DNA of 64,000 nt from Kiloniellaceae bacterium (GCA_021776195.1 JAJFGK010000067.1:1-64000), one strand, 5' to 3'. Counted from the stretch's first letter, positions 8,878-18,251 are shown. The notes: a model not told the origin generated them from the sequence alone. A program made the numbers and translations.

Positions 8878-10628
8878 AGATCGCGCGGCACAAGACCGAC
8901 ATCCTGGTGCTGGGCGCCGGCGGCGCCGGGCTCTTCGCCGCGCTCCATGCCAAGCAGGCCAATCCGGATCTGGAAGTGACTGTCGCCTGCAAGGGATTGC
9001 TCGGCAAATCCGGCTGTACCCGCATGGTCCAGGGCGGCTACAACGTTGCCCTGGCGGCCGGCGATTCCATCGAGCGCCACTTCATGGACACCATCGTCGG
9101 CGGCAAGTGGCTGCCGCGCCAGGACCTCGCCTGGCAGCTTTGCGTCAAGGCGGTCGAGCGCATCCGCGAGCTCGAAAACGAGCTCGGTTGCTTCTTCGAC
9201 CGCAACCCGGACGGCAGCCTGCATCAGAAGGCCTTTGCCGGGCAGAGCTTCGACCGGACGGTGCACAAGGGCGACCTGACCGGGATCGAAATCATCAATC
9301 GCCTGATGGAGCGGGTCTGGTCCCTGGAGGTGGAGCGGCTGGAGGAGCACCGCGCCATCGAGCTGATCCCGGCCCGGGACGGCTCGGGCATCGCCGGCGT
9401 GCTGCTGATCGACATCCGCACCGGGGGCTATCGCCTGGTTCAGGCCAAGGCGGTGCTGCTGGCCAGCGGCGCCGGGCCGACCATGTACCTCTATCACACC
9501 CCCTCGGGCGACAAGACCTGCGACGGCCTGGCCATGGCCCTGCGCTACGGTCTGGCGCTGCGCGACATGGAGATGGTGCAGTTCCATCCCACCGGCCTGC
9601 TCGGCGGCCGCGACACCCGCATGACCGGCACGGTGCTGGAGGAAGGCTTGCGCGGGGCCGGGGGATACCTTCTGAACGGCGACGGCGTGCGTTTCATGGC
9701 CGACTATCACCCGGCCGGCGAGCGGGCGACCCGCGATATCGTCTCCCGGGCGATCGACGCCGAAATGCGCGCCGGCCGGACCACGCCAATGGGCGGGGTC
9801 TACATCGAGATGACCCACCTGGGCCCGGACTGGGTCGCCAAGAAGTTTCCCGGCATGGTCAAGCGCTGTGCCGACTGCGGCTTCGATCTCGCCGGCGGCC
9901 GGGTCGAGGTGGTGCCCACGGCGCACTACATGATGGGCGGCGTCGAATTCGACCTCGATGGCGCCACGGCTTCGCCGGGGCTCTTTGCCGCCGGGGAGGA
10001 TTGCGGCGGGGTGCACGGCGCCAACCGCCTGGGCGGCAACGGCGTTGCCAACTCGACCGTCTATGGCGGCATCGCCGGCGAGACCATGGCCGGCTTTGTC
10101 GGCAGGCAGGGCCGCTGGCGCGACCCGGACGAGACGGTGATCGAACAGGGCGTGGCTCGCGCCGAGGCCCCCTTCGCGTGGGCACCCGGCGACCTGAGCG
10201 GGCTGCGCGAGGCCCTGTGGCAGGACATGTGGGATCATGTCGGGGTGGTGCGGACCGCCGCCGGCCTCGACCAGGGTCAGGCGGCGCTGACCGGTCACCG
10301 CCAGGCGCTGTCGTCGATAGGGCTGGCCGACGGCGACCGCTGCTTCAATCTGACCTGGCACGATTGGCTGAATCTCGACAGCCTGCTGGACATCAGCCAG
10401 GTGATCGCCAAGGCCGCCCTGGCCCGGGAGGATTCCCGCGGCGCCCATTTCCGCGTCGATTTTCCCGAAGCCGGCGCGCTTGAAGACTCCGCCTATACCC
10501 GGATCTGCGGTAGGGATGATAAGCTTCGGGTCGAGATCGTGCCGGTCGAGTTTTCGATCGTGAAACCCGGCGAGTCGCTGATCGAGGACGAGGCCGGCGC
10601 CCCGCCGGTCACGGCCGTGCAAGGATAG
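8871..10628 (+). CDS. fumarate reductase/succinate dehydrogenase-type flavoprotein subunit
   Basis: Catalytic FAD subunit of 585 residues. It shows the dinucleotide motif GAGGAGL (15-21), FHPTGL, the substrate/proton-path block EEGLRGAGGYL, HYMMGG, and the C-terminal HGANRLGGNG with the substrate-binding Arg. By hand alignment to E. coli FrdA, the covalent-FAD histidine of RSHTVAAEGG is replaced by Cys49 in KSGCTRMVQGG, so FAD is probably not attached in the standard way. The ATG at 8871 overlaps the preceding gene by 7 bases. Fumarate reduction, succinate oxidation, or action on a related dicarboxylate are all possible. Confidence 0.9.
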   Translation: MVEIARHKTDILVLGAGGAGLFAALHAKQANPDLEVTVACKGLLGKSGCTRMVQGGYNVALAAGDSIERHFMDTIVGGKWLPRQDLAWQLCVKAVERIRELENELGCFFDRNPDGSLHQKAFAGQSFDRTVHKGDLTGIEIINRLMERVWSLEVERLEEHRAIELIPARDGSGIAGVLLIDIRTGGYRLVQAKAVLLASGAGPTMYLYHTPSGDKTCDGLAMALRYGLALRDMEMVQFHPTGLLGGRDTRMTGTVLEEGLRGAGGYLLNGDGVRFMADYHPAGERATRDIVSRAIDAEMRAGRTTPMGGVYIEMTHLGPDWVAKKFPGMVKRCADCGFDLAGGRVEVVPTAHYMMGGVEFDLDGATASPGLFAAGEDCGGVHGANRLGGNGVANSTVYGGIAGETMAGFVGRQGRWRDPDETVIEQGVARAEAPFAWAPGDLSGLREALWQDMWDHVGVVRTAAGLDQGQAALTGHRQALSSIGLADGDRCFNLTWHDWLNLDSLLDISQVIAKAALAREDSRGAHFRVDFPEAGALEDSAYTRICGRDDKLRVEIVPVEFSIVKPGESLIEDEAGAPPVTAVQG

Positions 10629-10640
10629 GGCCGCGCAAGG

Positions 10641-11615
10641 ATGAAGACCATGATTAGCAACGAAACCCTGGAAGAAGCCGGCTACGAGATCACCAAGAAG
10701 GCCGCCATCGAGATTCCCGAGGACTACTACGGCGGCATCAAGGGCATGATCGACCTGGAGACCGGCGACCTCTCGTCTTTCGTGCTGCAGGCCATGTGCG
10801 AGAACTGGGAGGCGGCCAGTGCCGACCGGCGCCCCATGTGCGCCGACACTGGGCTGCCGCGCTACTACGTCAAGGTCGGGGACAAGGCTTCCTTCGGCGG
10901 CGGCTTCACCGGGCTGGAGCGCGCCCTGCGTAGCGCCACCGCGCGGGCGACCCACGACGTGCCCCTGCGCCCCAATCGGGTCCACCCGCTGTGGCGCAGC
11001 GATCACAACAACAACGTCGGCCTCAATGCACCGGAGATCGAGTGGTCCTTCGAGCCCGACGTTGACTGGATCGAGATCACCACGGTGCACAAGGGCGGCC
11101 TCTTCGGCACCGACTACCGGATGCTCTTTCCCGGCGACGGCATCGACGGCATCAAGCGGTTCTTTCTCGATACGCTGATCGCCTTCGGCAAGCGCGGGCT
11201 GGCCTGCCAGCCGGCTATTGTCGGCGTCGGTGTCGGCGGCTCCAAGGACACCTGCATGCAGCTCGGCAAGCAGGCCGCCTGTCTGCGCACCGTTGGCGAC
11301 CGCAACCCCGACCCGAAAATCGCCGCGCTCGAGCTGGAGCTGAAGGAACTCGGCAACGCCATCGGCATGGGGGCGATGGGCTTCGTCGGCTCCTCCATGG
11401 TGGTCGACTGCCACATCGAGGCCGGCTTTACCCACACCGGCGGCCTGCCGGTCTCGATCCACTGTTTTTGCCTGTCGTCGCGCCGCGCCACCGCCCGCAT
11501 CCAGAGCGACGGCACGGTCCTCTACCGCACCGACCCGCAATGGTTCACCCCCTACATGAGAAGGGAAACGGTCGAATGGCCCAGCCCGGAAAGCCACTTC
11601 GAAAGGTCAGCCTGA
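10641..11615 (+). CDS. class I fumarase / tartrate dehydratase-type alpha subunit
   Basis: Iron-sulfur dehydratase N-terminal domain as a separate subunit, 324 residues. The likely [4Fe-4S] cysteines are Cys67 in PMCADTG, the one in GGSKDTCMQLGK, and one in IHCFC. Class I fumarases (fumarate to malate) and L(+)-tartrate dehydratase (TtdAB) share this fold, and the sequence alone does not separate them. It lies 12 bases after the flavoprotein gene, so fumarase is the more coherent reading: malate-fumarate-succinate interconversion in one operon. The beta-subunit gene starts inside its 3' end. Confidence 0.87.
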   Translation: MKTMISNETLEEAGYEITKKAAIEIPEDYYGGIKGMIDLETGDLSSFVLQAMCENWEAASADRRPMCADTGLPRYYVKVGDKASFGGGFTGLERALRSATARATHDVPLRPNRVHPLWRSDHNNNVGLNAPEIEWSFEPDVDWIEITTVHKGGLFGTDYRMLFPGDGIDGIKRFFLDTLIAFGKRGLACQPAIVGVGVGGSKDTCMQLGKQAACLRTVGDRNPDPKIAALELELKELGNAIGMGAMGFVGSSMVVDCHIEAGFTHTGGLPVSIHCFCLSSRRATARIQSDGTVLYRTDPQWFTPYMRRETVEWPSPESHFERSA

Positions 11616-12256
11616 CCCTTCCGGCGACGCCGGAGGACATCGCGGCGCTGGAGATCGGCTCGATCGTCACCCTGAGCGGGGTCGTCTACACGGCCCGCGA
11701 GGGGGTTTACAACAAGGTGATGGCCGAGGGCCACGCTCTGCCCGAGGGCCTGTGCGAGACCAGCAACGTGAACTTCCACTGTTCGCCGGCGGCGGCACCC
11801 AACGACGATGGCAGCTACCGCATCGGCGCGGTGACCGCGACCGCGAGTTTTCGTTTCGCCAAGGTCATGGGCGCCTGGCTCGACCTGACTCAAAGCAAGA
11901 TCATCATCGGCAAGGGCGGCATGCCGCGCGACGACTACGCGACGATCTTGGCGCCCCGCGGCGCGGTCTACCTGACGACGGTCGGCTATGGCACCGGGGC
12001 CCTGCTCGGGCGCGGCGTGAAGAAAGTTCGCGCTGTCCATTGGCTGGAAGAGCTGGGCATCGCCCAGGCGCTCTGGGTCTTCGAGGTCGAGAACTTCGGC
12101 CCCTTCATCGTCGACAGCGACCTGCAGGGCAATTCGCTCTTCGCCCAGCAGGGCGACCTGGTGAACCAGAAGATCGCCGCCCTCTATGACGGCCTGAAGC
12201 CGCCGGCGCTCCATCGCTACGGCGAAACCGACGACCGGACCGACGAGATTCTTTGA
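11576..12256 (+). CDS. class I fumarase / tartrate dehydratase-type beta subunit
   Basis: Partner of the alpha subunit, 226 residues, matching the C-terminal domain of one-chain class I fumarases. Recognisable blocks are GSIVTLSGVVYTARE near the N-terminus, IIGKGGMP, and the C-terminal VENFGPFIVDSD. The ATG at 11576 gives a 40-base overlap with the alpha gene, an arrangement typical of tightly coupled subunits. It closes the LysR-linked operon. Tartrate dehydratase is the main alternative. Confidence 0.87.
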   Translation: MAQPGKPLRKVSLTLPATPEDIAALEIGSIVTLSGVVYTAREGVYNKVMAEGHALPEGLCETSNVNFHCSPAAAPNDDGSYRIGAVTATASFRFAKVMGAWLDLTQSKIIIGKGGMPRDDYATILAPRGAVYLTTVGYGTGALLGRGVKKVRAVHWLEELGIAQALWVFEVENFGPFIVDSDLQGNSLFAQQGDLVNQKIAALYDGLKPPALHRYGETDDRTDEIL

Positions 12257-12261
12257 GGGCC

Positions 12262-13035
12262 CTACAAGCAGCGGGCGATGAAGCGCGCGGCCTCGCTCAG
12301 CATGGTCTCGCGGGCCTCGCGGTGCGGGGCGTGGCCGCAGCCGGGGATCACCAGACGCTCGGACCTGCCGCCCACACCGGCGACGATGCGCTCGACCTGT
12401 TCCAGCGTGCCGTACTGGTCGTCGGCGCCCTGGGCGGCCAAACAGGGACAGGCGATGTGGGCCAGGGCCGCGTCGCTCATGGCCCAGTCGCGAAAGTCCG
12501 GGCGCAGCCAGGTGTCCGCCCAGCCGCGAAAGACCGTCTCGGCCTGGTCGCCGTGGTAGCGGGCCAGGCGTTGTGGCAAGTCCGTGCTGTGCCAGGCCTC
12601 GACCGCCGCGCGGATGCCGGCCAGCGAAACCTCCTCCACGAAGACATGCGCGGCCTCGGTGACACAGGCCAGCGGCCGCCCGGGGAAGGCGGCGGCAAAG
12701 AGCAGGGCGATCGAGCCGCCATCGCTGTGGCCGTAGAGCAGGGGCCGGTCGACCCCCAGGGCGGCGAGGAGATCGGGCAGGGCCGCCTCGGCCTCCTGCC
12801 GCAGGTAATCCCGCGGGCGCGGCAGGACCAGGGCCTCGGACCCGCCAAAGCCCCAGCGTTCATAGACCACCGCCGGCAGGCCGCAGCGCTGGGCCAGCGC
12901 CGCCGGGAAATCCTTCCACTGGGCGATCGACCCGAGACCCTCATGGAGAAAGACGAGGGTCGGCCGGCCTGGGCCCGGCTCGCCCAGGATCTCGACTTCC
13001 AGCGCATGACCGCCGGCCTGTAGCCGCTGTCGCAT
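12262..13035 (-). CDS. alpha/beta hydrolase
   Basis: Serine hydrolase-fold protein of 257 residues, the usual size for this superfamily. The oxyanion region is LVFLHEGLGS. The nucleophile elbow is GHSDGGS, followed by the acid in AQGADDQYG and the catalytic His in GCGHAPH, so the triad is complete. Its closest general type is the small esterase/hydrolase group annotated as MhpC-like. It is convergent with the fumarase operon, 5 bases apart, and divergent from the acyl-CoA synthetase cluster. The substrate is unknown. Confidence 0.85.
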   Translation of the reverse strand: MRQRLQAGGHALEVEILGEPGPGRPTLVFLHEGLGSIAQWKDFPAALAQRCGLPAVVYERWGFGGSEALVLPRPRDYLRQEAEAALPDLLAALGVDRPLLYGHSDGGSIALLFAAAFPGRPLACVTEAAHVFVEEVSLAGIRAAVEAWHSTDLPQRLARYHGDQAETVFRGWADTWLRPDFRDWAMSDAALAHIACPCLAAQGADDQYGTLEQVERIVAGVGGRSERLVIPGCGHAPHREARETMLSEAARFIARCL

Positions 13036-13460
13036 CGGGGATCCTCATGACGGGGAAGGGGCGAGGGGTCGGCCCCAGGGTCTATGCGTGGCCGCCCCTT
13101 CCGGTCAAGGGGCCGGCTGAGGTTGGATTTACAAGTTAACAGCATGCGATCAACCGAGAATCAGGAGATTTACAATGACTTGGGCTGGAGGCAATCGCTG
13201 CTTGCCCCCTCAGGCAAAAGCCCGATACTGGGGCGGGTCGCGGTCGAAGGGTCGCAATGACGACGCGCTAGCGGGCTTGTGATGCCGCTTTGCTTTGTCA
13301 ATTTCGTTGGGATCGAATAAGAAACGCGTCGTCGCTTTGGACGACGAAGTTGAAAACAGGGAGACAGCCTCTCGGAGAGCCTGGAAAACGGGCCGGAGGG
13401 CAGGAGACGTCAGCGCCAAATCAGGCAGCGTGTCGCGCCCGTGCCGAGGCTGCTTCCCCG
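13036..13460. other. intergenic region upstream of the acyl-CoA synthetase
   Basis: No convincing gene is seen in these 425 bases. The stretch holds a 10-base inverted repeat (13054-13063 with 13093-13102) near the hydrolase start and a 7-bp hairpin, CGTCGTC/GACGACG, at 13327-13346. Promoters for both flanking genes must lie here, but none was clear enough to mark. Confidence 0.5.
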
Positions 13461-15434
13461 ATGGGGAGGAATGACACCTTGAGCGGACAGGGACCGGACA
13501 CTTTTCCCAAGCTGTTGTCGAAGCACGTTGCCGATCGCCCGGACCGGCCGGCGATCCGCGAAAAGGATCTGGGAATCTGGCAGAGCTGGTCCTGGCGCGC
13601 GGTCGCCGAGGAGGTTCGCGCCCTGGCCTGCGGCCTGGCCGATCTCGGCCTGCAGCGCGGCGAGAAGGTGGTGATCATCGGCGACAACCGGCCCCGCCTC
13701 TATTGGGCCATGACCGCGGTGCAGGCGATCGGCGGCATTCCGGTCCCGATCTATCAGGACTCCGCCGCCGAGGAGATGGCCTTCGTGGTGCAGCACGCCG
13801 AGGCCCGCTTTGCCGTGGTCGAGGACCAGGAACAGGTCGACAAGCTGCTCGAGATCAAGGAGCGCTGTCCCGAACTCACCACCATGATCTTCGACGATGC
13901 GCGCGGCCTGCGCCACTACGATCAGGACTTTCTGCACGACTTCGAGGCGGTGCAGCGCGCCGGGCGGGCCTTCGACGCGGCCCAGGGCGGGTTCTACGAG
14001 GCGGCGGTCGCCGAGGGCAAGGGCACAGACACCGCGATCATGCTCTACACCTCGGGCACCACCGGGCAGCCCAAGGGCGTTGTGCTGTCTTTCGACAATG
14101 TCATCAGGACCGCCGCCAACGGGGTCGCGCTGGAGGGACTGAGCGACCACGAGGAGGTCATGGCCTACCTGCCCATGGCCTGGGTCGGCGACAACCTCTT
14201 TTCCTTTGCCCAGAGCTATGTCGCGGGATTTTGCGTGTCCTGTCCGGAATCCGGCGAGACCGTGATGCACGATCTGCGCGAGCTGGGGCCGACCTATTTC
14301 TTCGCGCCGCCGCGGATCTTCGAAAACATCCTGACCAGCGTGATGATCCGGATGGAGGACGCCAGCGGTCCGAAGCGCCGGGTCTTCCATTATTTCATGG
14401 GGCTGGCCAAACGCGTCGGCGCCGATCTTCTGGACGGCAAGTCCGTGGCCACGGCCGACCGCCTGCTCTATCGCCTTGGGGAATTCCTGGTCTACGGACC
14501 CCTGAAAAACAGCCTGGGTTTTTCCCGTATCCGGCTGGCCTACACCGCCGGCGAGGCGATTGGGCCGGATATTTTCGATTTTTACCGCTCGCTCGGCGTC
14601 AATCTGAAGCAGCTCTACGGCTCGACCGAGGCCAGCGTCTTTATCACCATCCAGCCCAACGGGCAGGTGCGCTCCGACACCGTGGGGCTGCCGGCGCCGG
14701 AGACCGAGATCAAGATTTCGGACCAGGGCGAGGTGATGTTCAAGAGCCCCGGCGTCTTCCAGCAGTACTTCAAGAGCCCCGAGGCGACCAGCGCGACCAA
14801 GACCTCCGACGGCTGGGTCATGACCGGCGATGCCGGCTACTTCACCGACGAGGGCCACCTGCGCATCATCGACCGGGCCAAGGATGTCGGCAAGCTCGCC
14901 GACGGCACACTCTTCGCGCCCAAGTACATCGAGAACAAGCTGAAGTTCTTCCCCAACATCAAGGAAGCGGTCTGCTTCGGCGACCGGCGCGCCTACTGCA
15001 CCGCCTTCATCAACATCGACCTGCTGGCGCTGGGCAGCTGGGCCGAGCGCAACAACGTGCCCTACGGCAGCTATCAGGAGCTGACCGCCAACCCGGACGT
15101 CCTGCTGCTCATCAAGCAGCATGTCGAACAGGTAAACCGCGACCTCGCCGCCGACCCGGTGCTGAGCGGCTCGCAGATCAAGCGCTTCTTGGTCCTGCAC
15201 AAGGAACTGGACGCCGATGACGGCGAGCTGACCCGCACCCGCAAGGTGCGCCGCGCCTTCGTCGGCGATCGCTATGCGATCCTGATCGAGGGGCTCTACG
15301 GCGACCAAGCGATGGTCCACGTCGACACGGACGTGACCTTCGAGGACGGCCGAAAGGGGCGGGTCTCGGCTGACATCGAGATTATCGAGGCGGAAGTCGG
15401 CTCGCCTGTTGCACCCCTCCAGCAGGCGAGCTGA
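13461..15434 (+). CDS. AMP-dependent acyl-CoA synthetase (long-chain FadD15/Faa-like)
   Basis: ATP-dependent acid-CoA ligase of 657 residues. It shows the AMP-binding loop YTSGTTGQPKG, the acyl-adenylate motif YGSTEAS, and GDAGYFTDEGHLRIIDRAKD near the hinge. The length and the long insertion resemble long-chain fatty acyl-CoA synthetases. The ATG at 13461 is used here; a TTG at 13479 is a serious alternative because GGGGAGGA at 13463-13470 sits 8 bases before it. It leads a rightward cluster with a complete Liv-type ABC importer and a second ligase-like gene. That suggests it activates the imported acid, though the substrate is not readable. Confidence 0.9.
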   Translation: MGRNDTLSGQGPDTFPKLLSKHVADRPDRPAIREKDLGIWQSWSWRAVAEEVRALACGLADLGLQRGEKVVIIGDNRPRLYWAMTAVQAIGGIPVPIYQDSAAEEMAFVVQHAEARFAVVEDQEQVDKLLEIKERCPELTTMIFDDARGLRHYDQDFLHDFEAVQRAGRAFDAAQGGFYEAAVAEGKGTDTAIMLYTSGTTGQPKGVVLSFDNVIRTAANGVALEGLSDHEEVMAYLPMAWVGDNLFSFAQSYVAGFCVSCPESGETVMHDLRELGPTYFFAPPRIFENILTSVMIRMEDASGPKRRVFHYFMGLAKRVGADLLDGKSVATADRLLYRLGEFLVYGPLKNSLGFSRIRLAYTAGEAIGPDIFDFYRSLGVNLKQLYGSTEASVFITIQPNGQVRSDTVGLPAPETEIKISDQGEVMFKSPGVFQQYFKSPEATSATKTSDGWVMTGDAGYFTDEGHLRIIDRAKDVGKLADGTLFAPKYIENKLKFFPNIKEAVCFGDRRAYCTAFINIDLLALGSWAERNNVPYGSYQELTANPDVLLLIKQHVEQVNRDLAADPVLSGSQIKRFLVLHKELDADDGELTRTRKVRRAFVGDRYAILIEGLYGDQAMVHVDTDVTFEDGRKGRVSADIEIIEAEVGSPVAPLQQAS

Positions 15435-15448
15435 GGGGCGAGCGCGCC

Positions 15449-16243
15449 ATGCAGCAGAACGGGCGCAGGTTCGGCGACGTCCTCCTTCAGGTCGACGATA
15501 TCTCGCTTTCCTTCGGCGGGGTGAAGGCTCTGCGGAACGTGTCCTTCGATATTCGCGAGCATGAGATCCGCGCCATTATCGGCCCCAACGGCGCCGGCAA
15601 GTCTTCGATGCTGAACGTGATCAACGGCTTTTATCATCCGCAAGATGGCAAGATCACCTTCAAGGGCGAGGTGCGGAGCCAGATGCGCCCGGACCGGGCG
15701 GCGAAACAGGGCATTGCCCGGACCTTTCAGAACATCGCGCTGTTCCACGGCATGTCGACCCTCGACAACATCATGAGCGGGCGGATCTTGAAAATGAAGC
15801 GCAGCCTTTTCTGGCAAACGCTCTACCTCGGGCCCGCGCTCAAGGAGGAGCTGGAGCATCGCGAGGCGGCCGAGAAGATCATCGATTTCCTCGAGATTCA
15901 GGCGATCCGCAAGACCCCGGTGGGGCGCCTGCCCTACGGTCTGCAAAAGCGGGTCGAACTGGGCCGGGCGCTGGCCATGGAGCCCGACCTGCTGCTGCTC
16001 GACGAACCCATGGCCGGCATGAACGTCGAAGAAAAAGAGGACATGTGCCGCTTCATTCTCGACGTGAACGACGAGTTCGGCACGACCATCGCCCTGATCG
16101 AACACGACATGGGCGTGGTGATGGATATCTCGGACCGGGTCGTGGTGCTCGACTATGGCCGCAAGCTGGCCGACGGCACGCCCGACGAGGTGCGGGGCAA
16201 TCAAGACGTGATCGACGCCTATCTCGGCGTCGCCCATGACTGA
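15449..16243 (+). CDS. Liv-type ABC transporter ATPase (LivG family)
   Basis: Nucleotide-binding subunit of 264 residues for a branched-chain-amino-acid-family importer. Walker A is GPNGAGKSS and Walker B is LLLLDEPMAGM. The signature reads LPYGLQKRVELGRAL in place of the usual LSGGQ, which I recall as common in LivG-type subunits. The switch His is in LIEHDMGVV. It begins 15 bases after the synthetase stop and is followed by the two permeases, the binding protein and the second ATPase. The Liv family also carries aromatic acids, urea and other organic acids, and the flanking ligases point to such a substrate. Confidence 0.93.
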   Translation: MQQNGRRFGDVLLQVDDISLSFGGVKALRNVSFDIREHEIRAIIGPNGAGKSSMLNVINGFYHPQDGKITFKGEVRSQMRPDRAAKQGIARTFQNIALFHGMSTLDNIMSGRILKMKRSLFWQTLYLGPALKEELEHREAAEKIIDFLEIQAIRKTPVGRLPYGLQKRVELGRALAMEPDLLLLDEPMAGMNVEEKEDMCRFILDVNDEFGTTIALIEHDMGVVMDISDRVVVLDYGRKLADGTPDEVRGNQDVIDAYLGVAHD

Positions 16244-16265
16244 AGCCACTTAACGCGGAGAGACC

Positions 16266-17162
16266 ATGCTGTTCTTCATCGAAGCGGTCTTATCGGGGCT
16301 CATGGCGGGAGTGATGTACTCCCTCGTGGCACTTGGCTTCGTGCTGATCTTCAAGGCCTCGGGCATCTTCAACTTCGCCCAGGGCGTGATGTGCCTCTTC
16401 GCCGCCCTGACCCTGACCGGGGTCATGGACAAGTTCGGTTTCCCTGTTTGGCTGGCGATCCCCGCGACCATTGTCGTGATGATCGGGGTGGCGATCCTGG
16501 TCGAACGGCTGGTCTTGCGTCACCTGGTCAACCAAGAGCCGATCATCCTCTTCATGGCGACCATCGGCCTCGCCTATGTGATCGAGGGATTTGGCGACAT
16601 TATCTGGGGCTCGGACGTCAAGCTGCTCGATGTCGGACTGCCCCAGGGCGCGTCGGACTGGATGCTCGATACTTTTGACATCTATGTCGAAAAGCTCGAG
16701 GTCGCGGCCGCCGTGATCGCCGCTCTCCTGGTGGTCCTGCTGAGCATTTTCTCGCAGTACACCCGGACCGGCCGGGCGCTGCGCGCGGTCGCCGACGACC
16801 ATCAAGCGGCGCTGTCGGTGGGCATTTCGCTGCGCGCCATCTGGGTGACGGTCTGGTCGATCGCCGGCTTCGTCGCCCTGGTGGCCGGCATCATGTGGGG
16901 CTCGAAATCCGGCGTCCAATTCTCGCTGTCCCTGATTGCCCTGAAGGCCCTGCCGGTGCTGATCCTGGGCGGCTTCACCTCGATCCCGGGCGCCATCGTC
17001 GGCGGCCTCATCATCGGTGTCGGCGAGAAGATCGCGGAGATCTATCTCGGTCCCTTCATTGGCGGCGCGATCGAGAACTGGTTCGCCTACATCCTTGCCT
17101 TGATGTTCCTGCTGGTGCGGCCGCAGGGCCTGTTCGGCGAGCGCATCATCGAGCGCGTGTAG
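16266..17162 (+). CDS. Liv-type ABC transporter permease (LivH family)
   Basis: Integral membrane permease of 298 residues with about eight hydrophobic segments. It opens with FIEAVLSGLMAGVMYSLVA, the typical LivH first helix, and contains a short cytoplasmic EAA-like region around TGRALRAVADDHQAA. The C-terminus RPQGLFGERIIERV is the usual LivH end. The ATG at 16266 follows a GGAGAG ribosome site. It forms the translocation pore with the LivM-type protein encoded 12 bases downstream. Confidence 0.93.
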   Translation: MLFFIEAVLSGLMAGVMYSLVALGFVLIFKASGIFNFAQGVMCLFAALTLTGVMDKFGFPVWLAIPATIVVMIGVAILVERLVLRHLVNQEPIILFMATIGLAYVIEGFGDIIWGSDVKLLDVGLPQGASDWMLDTFDIYVEKLEVAAAVIAALLVVLLSIFSQYTRTGRALRAVADDHQAALSVGISLRAIWVTVWSIAGFVALVAGIMWGSKSGVQFSLSLIALKALPVLILGGFTSIPGAIVGGLIIGVGEKIAEIYLGPFIGGAIENWFAYILALMFLLVRPQGLFGERIIERV

Positions 17163-17174
17163 GAGAGAACCAGC

Positions 17175-18251
17175 ATGCTCTACCGCGAGACCGGCGACTT
17201 CAAGGCGACCTACATCACCGATCGGCAGATCTTCCCGATCGCCCAGGACCGCTGGGCCTTCTATGCCCTGCTGGCCGTGGTCTTCCTGGTGGTGCCCTTC
17301 TACATCAACGATTACTGGGAGAAGTCGGTCCTGCTGCCGATCCTGATTTTCTCCCTGGCGGCGATCGGCCTGAACATCCTGACCGGCTACTGCGGTCAGG
17401 TGTCGCTGGGAACCGGCGGCTTCATGGCCGTGGGCGCCTATGCGACCTACAAACTGATGACCTCTTTCCCCGATCTCAACATCGCCCTCATTGTCGTGCT
17501 GTCGGGCGGCATCACGGCGCTGGTCGGCATACTCTTCGGACTGCCCAGTCTGCGGATCAAGGGCTTCTATCTCGCCGTGGCGACCCTTGCCGCGCAGTTC
17601 TTCCTGGTCTGGCTCTTCAACAAGGTGCCCTGGTTCTACAACTACTCGGCCACCGGCATGATCTCGGTGCCGGAGCGGGCAATGTTCGGCATCGCCGTCA
17701 CTGGCCCGGAGGCCGAGCCCTGGGCGACCTACCTGTTTTGCCTCGTCTTCGTCACGGTCTTCGGTTTCGCGGCGAAGAACCTTCTGCGCGGCCGCATCGG
17801 GCGCAGTTGGATGGCGATCCGCGATATGGATATCGCCGCGGAAATCATCGGCGTCTCGCCACTGCGGACCAAGCTCTCGGCTTTCGGGATCAGCTCGTTT
17901 TATATCGGCATGGCCGGTTCGCTCTATTTCGCCGTCTGGTTCGGCGCGGTTGAGCCGACCGAGGCTTTCAGCATCAATCAGTCGTTCCTGGTGCTGTTCA
18001 TGATCATCATCGGCGGCCTCGGCTCGATGCTCGGGTCGTTTCTCGGCGCCGGTTTCATGGTGCTGCTGCCGATCGTCTTGAAGAACGCCATGGTTGGCGG
18101 ATTGGGCATGACCCCGGTGCTGGCGAAGCACGTCGAGGTGACGATGGTCGGCCTTCTGATTATCCTGTTTCTGATCGCCGAGCCCCATGGCCTGGCCAGG
18201 CTCTGGGCGATCGTTAAGGAGAAACTGCGTGTTTGGCCGTTCCCCTACTGA
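17175..18251 (+). CDS. Liv-type ABC transporter permease (LivM family)
   Basis: Second permease, 358 residues, with about ten hydrophobic segments. Landmarks are NILTGYCGQVSLGTGGFMAVGAY (the LivM GQ-SLG block), GLPSLRIKGFYLAVATLA, the cytoplasmic loop RIGRSWMAIRDMDIAAEIIG, and the glycine-rich IIIGGLGSMLGSFLGA near the end. It is 12 bases from LivH. A 104-base gap precedes the binding-protein gene, and no clear terminator was found there. Confidence 0.93.
   Translation: MLYRETGDFKATYITDRQIFPIAQDRWAFYALLAVVFLVVPFYINDYWEKSVLLPILIFSLAAIGLNILTGYCGQVSLGTGGFMAVGAYATYKLMTSFPDLNIALIVVLSGGITALVGILFGLPSLRIKGFYLAVATLAAQFFLVWLFNKVPWFYNYSATGMISVPERAMFGIAVTGPEAEPWATYLFCLVFVTVFGFAAKNLLRGRIGRSWMAIRDMDIAAEIIGVSPLRTKLSAFGISSFYIGMAGSLYFAVWFGAVEPTEAFSINQSFLVLFMIIIGGLGSMLGSFLGAGFMVLLPIVLKNAMVGGLGMTPVLAKHVEVTMVGLLIILFLIAEPHGLARLWAIVKEKLRVWPFPY

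Noticed and set aside
8859..11597. 912-codon open frame on the minus strand opposite the flavoprotein and fumarase genes
   Set aside because: It is a shadow of well-supported plus-strand genes with FAD and iron-sulfur motifs; its translation is low-complexity and resembles no family. Long antisense frames are expected at this GC content.
13054..13102. Inverted repeat in the hydrolase upstream region considered as a terminator
   Set aside because: The loop is 29 bases, no T-run follows on either strand, and it lies upstream of genes rather than after one.
13410..15320. 636-codon minus-strand frame opposite the acyl-CoA synthetase
   Set aside because: The plus strand carries all AMP-ligase motifs; the antisense frame has no domain and arises from codon bias.
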